From JAJOKI01 sp964412405 (GTDB taxonomy: Archaea > Halobacteriota > UBA148 > JAJOKI01), in contig CAYPOB010000029.1 of the NCBI GenBank assembly GCA_964412405.1, positions 1 to 11,982 on the forward strand: a stretch of 11,982 nt of DNA, in the 5' to 3' direction. This document shows positions 6,695-11,982 of the stretch, in pieces. The stretch's first letter is position 1. The number at the start of each line of letters is the position of its first letter. The notes under the pieces are model-generated. The model did not search any database and was not told the DNA's origin. It saw only the letters and a list, made by a program, of their open reading frames with translations. The translations under genes were made by a program, and so were the position numbers.

Positions 6695-6725
6695 AACTCT
6701 TGTATTTGTAGAGGTATGAGTATCG

Positions 6726-7772
6726 ATGACATCGTCTCTTTTTTGTCCTAAATGCGGTCGTGCATCGGAGGGAGGACTTTGCACACAATGTCTCCTAAAG
6801 CACTTCAATCTAATTGAATATCCACCCATACTAGAACTTGAGGTATGTCCAACGTGCGAGGCTTGTTTCGCTGGTGGTAGATGGACTAAATACCAAGATT
6901 ATGCCGATGCTGCAACTCCAATCGTCATGTCTCGGTTGAACACCCACCCCGATGCCGATGATGTGCGCATTGCAATCAAACCCCTAATATCGGATGGACG
7001 CGCCAGCAAAATACACGTTCGTGTGGATGCCATGGTGCAGGGGATGGATGTCTTCAAGGAGTTTGATATCGAGGTTCGGATCAAAAAGAGGGCATGCGAC
7101 CGATGTTGTCGAATTGCCGGGGGCTATTATGAGGGTATCGTACAGGTCAGGGCAAGCGGGCGCATTCTGACGGAGATGGAAAGACAAGTCTCAGAGAAGA
7201 TTGCGCATATGGTCATCAAACAAATCCAGGATATCAATAGAAATGCGTTTATCTCGGATATCAAACACCTAAAGGGGGGCATGGATATCTATGTGGGGGC
7301 GATTAGGGCTGGCAGGCAGATATCCAAAGCCATCATAGATAAATTTGGAGGCGGCTTTTCAGAGGCGTCAAAATTGGTCGGCAACAGAGATGGAAAGAAC
7401 GTCTACAGAATTTCCTTTGCGGTGCGCATTCCTAATCTCGTGCCAGGAGATATCATCTCACTGAAAGACAGGACGATCCAGATAACGGGCTCCAGAAAAA
7501 ATGTAACTGGGATCGATCTAAGGACTGGCGCACGTTTTATTTCAGATGCCAAGAGACTGAAAGGAGTGAAATTACTGTGCCATGAATCTGATGCTGAAAA
7601 GGCAATTCTGACGATGGTGCAGGATGACGAGATTCAAATTCTAGATCCAAATTCATACAAGCCAATGACTTTGTCCAGGCCACCTTTTTTAAAGGCGAAG
7701 AGCGGAGACGAAATTCTGGTCGTCAAGACCGATAAGGGCGTGTTTGTTTTGCCGTTGATCACTCATACCTGA
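6726..7772 (+). CDS. nmd3: NMD3-family ribosome biogenesis protein
   Basis: This 348-residue protein is an archaeal NMD3 homologue. The N-terminal zinc region has paired cysteines at C7/C10, C19/C22, C41/C44 plus C47, and another pair at C124/C127, each pair CxxC. The segment after it, GGYYEGIVQVR (132-142), is the family hallmark. The later part (about 155-345) is beta-rich and should correspond to the two RNA/protein-binding domains of the eukaryotic factor. In eukaryotes Nmd3 is the export adaptor of the 60S subunit; in archaea, without a nucleus, the role is thought to be in late large-subunit maturation or recycling, structurally related to aIF5A/L1 interactions. It ends convergently with the ABC permease gene, overlapping it by 14 bp, so there is no room for a separate terminator. 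Confidence 0.93.
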   Translation: MTSSLFCPKCGRASEGGLCTQCLLKHFNLIEYPPILELEVCPTCEACFAGGRWTKYQDYADAATPIVMSRLNTHPDADDVRIAIKPLISDGRASKIHVRVDAMVQGMDVFKEFDIEVRIKKRACDRCCRIAGGYYEGIVQVRASGRILTEMERQVSEKIAHMVIKQIQDINRNAFISDIKHLKGGMDIYVGAIRAGRQISKAIIDKFGGGFSEASKLVGNRDGKNVYRISFAVRIPNLVPGDIISLKDRTIQITGSRKNVTGIDLRTGARFISDAKRLKGVKLLCHESDAEKAILTMVQDDEIQILDPNSYKPMTLSRPPFLKAKSGDEILVVKTDKGVFVLPLITHT

Positions 7773-8952
7773 CTGCCTCGACAGGGCTCATCTTCGCCGC
7801 CTTTCGTGCAGGATATAGCCCAGCTATAACCCCAACCAGAACCGCAAGAGCCATCCCCCCGATTATGATTTCTGGAGATATGATCAGAGGCATATCTATC
7901 ATGAGAAACGTGGCGAGTCCAATACCGACTATTTTAGCAGTAGCTATGCCCAGGATAATTCCAAATATACCGCCGACCAGGCTGATCATTCCCGCCTCCA
8001 TCAGAAACAGAAAGAGAATATCGCCATTGGTCGCTCCAATGGCCTTCATTATTCCGATTTCGCGTGTCCTCTCCATGACGGACATGAGCATGGAATTTAT
8101 GATGCCTATGCAGCCCACAACAAGGGCGATCGAGCCTATCCCTACGAGAACCGCACTAATTATGCCAAATATCTCCCCTATAGCATCTATCGCTGCACCA
8201 ATCGTCATCGCAGTAGCAAACTCTTCCAGTCTATGGTTCTCATTTATGGTCTCTTCAATTTCATCCGCGATCTCCTCCACCCTATCGATATCATATACTC
8301 GTACCATAATGAACATTATATCATCAACTCCCAGGAGGTCCCTGGCAGTTTCCGTTATGGCGAATATCTGATGGTCCACCTCGGCAGCAAATGTGCCACC
8401 CCTCATGATTCCGACGACGACAATACGCTCTCCATCGATCTCTATGCGGTCGCCAACACGTATTTCCTCTTCAAAGTAATCGGTTGCAACCGAGTAACCG
8501 ATCACAACTCCCCGACGATCGCGCTCGTGCAGCCATCTTCCATCCTCTATCTCGACGAATGGACCATACATATCCATTATATCATGTGCATCGCCGCCCA
8601 TCAACTCGATAGGAATGACTTCGCGCCTGTGTTCGATCTCGAGGACCCCCATCATCCAACCCGCCACCTCATCTACGCCATCAATCCGTCCTACATCTTC
8701 GATATCCCCCTCTGTAAAAGCACCGAGTGGAACATAGCCCCTTCCCGGAATCACTGCTCCCGGCATTACGCTTATGATATCGACCATTGGAGTCAGTTCT
8801 TCGACTATCGCATACTCCATGCTCTGACCGATCGATATCAATGAAACTATGGCGGCGATGCCTACTGCTATGCCCAAAAGAGTTAGCAGGGTGCGGGCTT
8901 TGCGCGCCGTTATATTTCTGTATGCCAGAGTTATACTGTCCAATCCAATCAT
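7759..8952 (-). CDS. ABC transporter permease, MacB/FtsX type
   Basis: This membrane protein of about 397 residues has the MacB-type topology. There is one N-terminal helix (about 26-47, preceded by LAYRNITARKARTLLTLLGI), a large extracellular MacB-PCD domain (about 50-255, rich in acidic residues), then three C-terminal helices (about 266-292, 317-350, 365-385). The FtsX-domain signatures are ERTREIGIMKAIGA (299-312) and PARKAAKMSPVEAVR (386-400). MacB-type permeases do not carry substrate through the membrane; they transmit ATP-driven movement to an extracytoplasmic partner. The partner ATPase and a surface protein are encoded upstream in the same operon. The frame extends to a GTG at 8967, but that codon lies inside the GAGGTG ribosome binding site (8965-8970). 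I prefer the ATG at 8952, which fits family N-termini; a TTG at 8961 is a further option. Residue numbers count from the GTG. Confidence 0.92.
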   Translation of the reverse strand: MIGLDSITLAYRNITARKARTLLTLLGIAVGIAAIVSLISIGQSMEYAIVEELTPMVDIISVMPGAVIPGRGYVPLGAFTEGDIEDVGRIDGVDEVAGWMMGVLEIEHRREVIPIELMGGDAHDIMDMYGPFVEIEDGRWLHERDRRGVVIGYSVATDYFEEEIRVGDRIEIDGERIVVVGIMRGGTFAAEVDHQIFAITETARDLLGVDDIMFIMVRVYDIDRVEEIADEIEETINENHRLEEFATAMTIGAAIDAIGEIFGIISAVLVGIGSIALVVGCIGIINSMLMSVMERTREIGIMKAIGATNGDILFLFLMEAGMISLVGGIFGIILGIATAKIVGIGLATFLMIDMPLIISPEIIIGGMALAVLVGVIAGLYPARKAAKMSPVEAVRYE

Positions 8953-8964
8953 ATGATTCAAAAC

Positions 8965-8970
8965 CACCTC
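8965..8970 (-). promoter_or_regulatory. Ribosome binding site of the permease gene
   Basis: GAGGTG on the minus strand is a full archaeal Shine-Dalgarno match. It rules against the overlapping GTG at 8967 as the start and leaves TTG at 8961 (3 nt away) or ATG at 8952 (12 nt away). Confidence 0.55.
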
Positions 8971-8985
8971 TTCCCTTGAGTGCGT

Positions 8986-9645
8986 TCAAATAATTCCAAT
9001 GAGGCTATACATCGAATATATCACATATATGGCAGATGGAACTCCTACGATAATCATTGAATTCTTAAGTGATACTCCTCTTGCATACCGTATGGCGAAT
9101 ATCCAGATATATACGCTCCATACGGTAAATACAATTCCAATTACAGAAGATAAAATCACAATTGGATCTCCCTGCATTGCCTCCATCATAAGTGTTTCCA
9201 TCAAAACAGGATCCCCTCTTGCCATCTGTATTGCATTTTTCATTGCAGGCAGCATTGCAAAGGTTGAGATAAAACTTATTATCGAAGCAAATATCATCGG
9301 TAAAAATCCGTATCCTACAAACTTAAAGGTCTTTTTAAAACCCCCCTCCGAGTCAAAGAAGCATGAAATAAGGTAGAAGACGCCCGTCAATATCAACCAG
9401 ATAACAAATATCATAATCAAGCTTACCATTGAGGAGAAGAGAATCATAAAAGTGATTGTATCGGCAGGAAGCATCCCCTCAAGTCCCATGGCTGGCAATG
9501 TAACATCCATCACCAGAAAAGTGGTTGCCATCAATAATATTCCATTTAGGAGGACTATCAAAAAGGGCATCTTTATGCCACTTTCCCGCTCGTTTTCTTC
9601 ACTAAAAAATTTATTCGGCTCAAATAGTATTTTCAATATATCCAT
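8986..9645 (-). CDS. Yip1-family multi-pass membrane protein
   Basis: This 219-residue protein has about five hydrophobic segments (27-50, 67-97, 108-132, 163-187, 195-217). Its short cytosolic N-terminus, ILFEPNKFFSEENE (about 5-18), followed by MPFLIVLLNG, is the usual opening of prokaryotic Yip1-domain proteins. The FVGYGFLPMIF segment (109-119) and the WIFAIRYARGVSLKNS segment (181-196) are also typical. The function of prokaryotic Yip1 proteins is not established; eukaryotic members shape ER/Golgi membranes and bind Rab GTPases. Here the gene sits between the ABC ATPase (20-nt gap) and the permease (18-nt gap), which suggests it is a membrane accessory of that transporter. The ATG at 9645 has a good GAGGTG site 6 nt upstream. 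The loop at 135-162 between helices three and four is rich in methionine and acidic residues. Confidence 0.82.
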   Translation of the reverse strand: MDILKILFEPNKFFSEENERESGIKMPFLIVLLNGILLMATTFLVMDVTLPAMGLEGMLPADTITFMILFSSMVSLIMIFVIWLILTGVFYLISCFFDSEGGFKKTFKFVGYGFLPMIFASIISFISTFAMLPAMKNAIQMARGDPVLMETLMMEAMQGDPIVILSSVIGIVFTVWSVYIWIFAIRYARGVSLKNSMIIVGVPSAIYVIYSMYSLIGII

Positions 9646-9665
9646 TTATTTCACCTCGATTTTAA

Positions 9666-10346
9666 TCAATTTTCCTTTGCCACTTCACCTATTAGGGTGC
9701 CGTCCCTTATTTGTATAATTCGATGCGCCATAGCTGCGACTTCCGAGTCATGCGTTACGAGTATAAGTGTCTTCCCATCCCGGTTCAATCTCTTCATGAC
9801 ATCCATTACCATGTTGCTAGTTTCGGTATCCAGATTACCAGTTATCTCATCGCCGATGATCAACCGTGGATCATTGCTCAACGCTCTTGCAATGGCAACC
9901 CTCTGTTGTTCGCCTCCGCTCAGTTCTGAGGGCTTATGATACATTCTTTCACCGATTCCCACAAGTTCCAAGAGTTTCACACCCCTCTCAACTCGCCTGT
10001 CGTAGCTTACACCAGCAAACATCATGGATAGTTTGACATTCTCCAGTGCATTGAGCGTCGGAATTAGATTGTACTTTTGAAAAACGAATCCTATCCTCTC
10101 TCTCCGGATTTTGGCAAGCTCGTTGTCGTTGAGGAGTGACGTATCGACATCATCGATAAACACGTTGCCGCTGGTAGGGCGATCTAAGCAACCGATCATG
10201 TTCAATAACGTGGATTTTCCGCATCCGGAAGGTCCCTGTATAGCCACAAAGTCCCCCGCCTCGACTTCAAGATCAACGCCTCTGAGTGCTCGTACCTCTG
10301 TCTCGCCCATTCCAAAAGTCTTCTTCAGATCCACAGTGCGAATCAT
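9666..10346 (-). CDS. ABC transporter ATPase, LolD/MacB type
   Basis: This 226-residue nucleotide-binding subunit is complete. Walker A is GPSGCGKST (38-46), the Q-loop glutamine is Q90 (FVFQKYNLIP), the ABC signature is LSGGEQQRVAIARAL (142-156), Walker B is LIIGDE (162-167) and the switch histidine is H199 (THDSE). The family's usual DEPTGNLD reads DEITGNLD here, with isoleucine replacing proline right after the catalytic glutamate. Substitution there is not expected to abolish ATP hydrolysis. The domain length and the EVRALRGVDLEVEAGDFV start region place it in the MacB/LolD subgroup that pairs with FtsX-like permeases. It follows the COG1361-like gene after 5 nt and precedes the Yip1-family gene by 20 nt, all in one operon. 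The ATG at 10346 has only a weak GGATG upstream, consistent with translational coupling to the preceding gene. Confidence 0.95.
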   Translation of the reverse strand: MIRTVDLKKTFGMGETEVRALRGVDLEVEAGDFVAIQGPSGCGKSTLLNMIGCLDRPTSGNVFIDDVDTSLLNDNELAKIRRERIGFVFQKYNLIPTLNALENVKLSMMFAGVSYDRRVERGVKLLELVGIGERMYHKPSELSGGEQQRVAIARALSNDPRLIIGDEITGNLDTETSNMVMDVMKRLNRDGKTLILVTHDSEVAAMAHRIIQIRDGTLIGEVAKEN

Positions 10347-10351
10347 TTTTT

Positions 10352-11581
10352 TTACATCCGCTTATTGCGCTGCCTACGCCTATACACGAAAAATCCCGCA
10401 ACCAATGCGATCAAGACCAAGAGGATGATTATCATCGGTATTATCGGTGGTGCAGGTTCATCCAGGTCTCCAATCACGTCTATGGATACGACATATACCT
10501 CCGATTCAAAGAACCTGCCATCGGTATCTCTAAACTCTACTTTAAAGCCAATCTCGTTTATGCCCAATGGAAGATCAGCTGTATATATATCAAATCTGGC
10601 GGAAAAGACATCATCAGGCTCCATTGAACCGATGAAAACCTCTGAAGGAATTATGCGCACATTCTCCACAGCGGGAGTTACTCTGACGCCTGTGACATCG
10701 CTCAATCTATCGTTTACGACATCAAACTCAACCTCGATCACCTCTCCCGTTCTGGCGGTCTCTGGATATCCGACCGCTATCAACCTGACGCTTGGATGAT
10801 TCAATACCTCTATTGGCAATGTCAAATGCTCGGTGTGCATGTTGTTGATGCCATTCCTGAATGTCAACTCAAAGGCGATATCCTTTACTCCTGCAGAATC
10901 TGAGAATATATCAAATGTAATGTTCCTCACTTCATCTGGTTTCATCGTGCCGATGAAGATCTCGGTTGGAGTGATATCCACTCCTCCTGCCATTGGAATT
11001 ATGCGCACGCTACTTATCCGATTTGGTCTCGTGTTTGCAATGCTAAGCTCGATCTCAGCAACCTCCTCCATCAAAATTACAGGTGGAATATCTACTGCTA
11101 AGAGAACGCTTGAGCTGTCGACCTTTAGGGGAATTGGGTACCTGACATCACCTGCACCCAACACATCGATCCAGACTTCAGGGAAGTATATGCCATCTCT
11201 TGCCGGAGCTCTTATCTCAAATGAGATTGTGATGCTCTGACCCGGTCCAAGTTCTCCAATACGCCTGTAATGTCCAGTTATCACCTCTACCCCGTTTCCG
11301 CGCAATAATATGGAATGGATATCTGCATTTATGGGGGTGATTCTTGTGATCGTTTCGGTAGTGGCAACACGGGCAATCGTATCGACCTCGGTTCGAGTCG
11401 CCACAGTTGCCGTGTTTGTTATCGTTATCGTGATGATTCCGATGTCGCCTGGCATCAGCACCTCAGGAGAGACTTTATAGTCCGTGATCACGACCGTTGG
11501 ATCGTCGGCTGCTGCTACGCTTGGCATGAGAAGCATTGCGACGAGCAGGATGCACAACAGTTTAATTCTCATCATTTTCAT
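10352..11581 (-). CDS. Secreted, membrane-anchored COG1361-like beta-domain protein
   Basis: This 409-residue protein has an N-terminal signal sequence (IKLLCILLVAMLLMPSVAAA, about 6-25), three beta-rich CARDB/NPCBM-like domains, and a C-terminal membrane helix (about 380-400) followed by the basic anchor RRRQRNKR. The second (about 160-258) and third (about 265-370) domains are repeats of each other; compare ITPTEIFIGTMKPDE (203-217) with IIPSEVFIGSMEPDD (310-324). The first domain (28-155) is threonine-rich (about 51-82). One N-glycosylation sequon is visible (N220-I-T). Proteins of this kind (COG1361, S-layer-domain-like) are often encoded next to MacB-type ABC systems in archaea, and this one leads the operon. 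I infer that it is the extracytoplasmic partner that the permease acts on, in the place of a MacA adaptor, or an exported substrate. The start is the ATG at 11581 behind GAGAGGAGG; ATG codons at 11575 and 11572 are alternatives. Confidence 0.85.
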   Translation of the reverse strand: MKMMRIKLLCILLVAMLLMPSVAAADDPTVVITDYKVSPEVLMPGDIGIITITITNTATVATRTEVDTIARVATTETITRITPINADIHSILLRGNGVEVITGHYRRIGELGPGQSITISFEIRAPARDGIYFPEVWIDVLGAGDVRYPIPLKVDSSSVLLAVDIPPVILMEEVAEIELSIANTRPNRISSVRIIPMAGGVDITPTEIFIGTMKPDEVRNITFDIFSDSAGVKDIAFELTFRNGINNMHTEHLTLPIEVLNHPSVRLIAVGYPETARTGEVIEVEFDVVNDRLSDVTGVRVTPAVENVRIIPSEVFIGSMEPDDVFSARFDIYTADLPLGINEIGFKVEFRDTDGRFFESEVYVVSIDVIGDLDEPAPPIIPMIIILLVLIALVAGFFVYRRRQRNKRM

Positions 11582-11615
11582 CTTCCTCCTCTCATCCTAA
11601 TCTACTTAAGTCTCC

Positions 11616-11630
11616 TTAAATAAATATATA
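11616..11630. promoter_or_regulatory. Shared bidirectional TATA region
   Basis: The AT-rich run TTAAATAAATATATA lies between the divergent surface-protein operon and the Taw2-like gene. Read on the minus strand it gives a start near 11597, leaving a leader of about 16 nt with GAGAGGAGG before the ATG at 11581. Read on the plus strand it gives a start near 11645, at or just past the ATG candidates at 11634 and 11643, so that gene would be leaderless. The two core promoters overlap, so their pre-initiation complexes could not form together. Confidence 0.5.
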
Positions 11631-11633
11631 CCT

Positions 11634-11982
11634 ATGCCGAGCATGATAATACAAAAGCACGATGATATAGGAATACAAGCTCACACTACGCTTTCCGACC
11701 TCCTTGTTGACAAACTCAGCAAAAATGAGCTGGAGCTCTTGCCCAAAGGGTGGCAGATTCTGGGTGGCATCATAGTCGTCAACATCCCTCTTCACTTGGA
11801 AAACAGGAGATGGGAAATTGGAGATGCGCTTTTAAAATTATATCCTCGTTGCAGGACCGTTGTGGCGACGAAATCCATAAATGGTCGTTTCAGAGAGCCA
11901 GAGATTGAAGTAATCGCCGGAGATACTAATACGGAGACGATCCACAAGGAGAACGGATGCCGATTTAAACTGGATGCCGGCA
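11634..11982 (+). CDS. taw2: Trm5/TYW2-family tRNA-modifying enzyme, probably Taw2 (partial, runs off the right edge)
   Basis: I translated this frame by hand. It is open from the ATG at 11634 to the window end, giving 116 residues of an N-terminal region. It contains ELELLPKGWQILGGIIVVNI (about 32-51), YPRCRTVV (about 70-77), SINGRFREPEIEVIAGD (about 81-97) and TETIHKENGCRFKLD (about 100-114). The last two blocks are the D1-D2 substrate region of the Trm5/TYW2 family. The GW after LP and the TETIHKE-x-GC-x-FKLD pattern resemble archaeal Taw2 (aminocarboxypropyl transfer from SAM to 4-demethylwyosine at tRNA-Phe position 37) more than Trm5 (m1G37 methylation). The SAM-binding domain that would settle it lies outside the window. 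No Shine-Dalgarno sequence is present; the ATG at 11643 may be the true start of a leaderless mRNA. Confidence 0.75.
   Translation, partial: MPSMIIQKHDDIGIQAHTTLSDLLVDKLSKNELELLPKGWQILGGIIVVNIPLHLENRRWEIGDALLKLYPRCRTVVATKSINGRFREPEIEVIAGDTNTETIHKENGCRFKLDAG

Noticed and set aside
8233..8844. 203-residue plus-strand open frame opposite the permease gene
   Set aside because: It lies wholly antisense to a clear MacB-type permease, has no ribosome binding site or recognisable domain, and its composition is that of a shadow frame.

Overview
The window looks like a chromosomal segment of a euryarchaeon, most likely a methanogen or methane/alkane-oxidising lineage related to Methanomicrobia. The evidence is an Orc1/Cdc6-type initiator, an archaeal MCM helicase, DUF424, NMD3, a Trm5/Taw2-family tRNA enzyme, TATA-type promoters, GGAGG/GAGGTG ribosome binding sites and archaeal-style surface proteins. 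I cannot fix the genus from sequence alone. No tRNA, rRNA, CRISPR array or transposon is visible. Gene density is very high: two convergent gene pairs overlap at their stop codons and most same-strand genes are 0-20 nt apart.

Left part (1-736): an ACT-domain protein of a conserved archaeal family of unknown function (DUF5612-like), reading right. Next (733-2677, minus strand) is a two-gene unit: an Orc/Cdc6 AAA+ initiator followed after 1 nt by a Cas4/Dna2-like Fe-S PD-(D/E)XK protein. Divergent from it (2782-5642, plus strand) is a unit of a Hjc-like PD-(D/E)XK nuclease, the MCM replicative helicase and DUF424. So the initiator and the helicase are back to back across 98-104 bp, each paired with a nuclease-fold protein. 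A perfect 8-bp inverted repeat sits in the middle of the shared promoter region. This replication/repair block is the most interesting part of the window.

Middle (5740-7772): a cation diffusion facilitator with clearly lower GC than its neighbours and its own promoter separates DUF424 from NMD3 (ribosome biogenesis). It looks like a later insertion into an informational gene cluster.

Right part (7759-11581, minus strand): a four-gene envelope operon in the order secreted/anchored COG1361-like beta-domain protein, LolD/MacB-type ABC ATPase, five-helix Yip1-family membrane protein, MacB/FtsX-type permease. It resembles a MacB-type mechanotransmission system with a surface protein in place of a MacA adaptor. 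One AT-rich stretch at 11616-11630 can act as the promoter both for this operon and for the divergent, truncated tRNA wyosine-pathway gene (Taw2-like) that runs off the right edge. That last gene has no Shine-Dalgarno sequence and may be leaderless.
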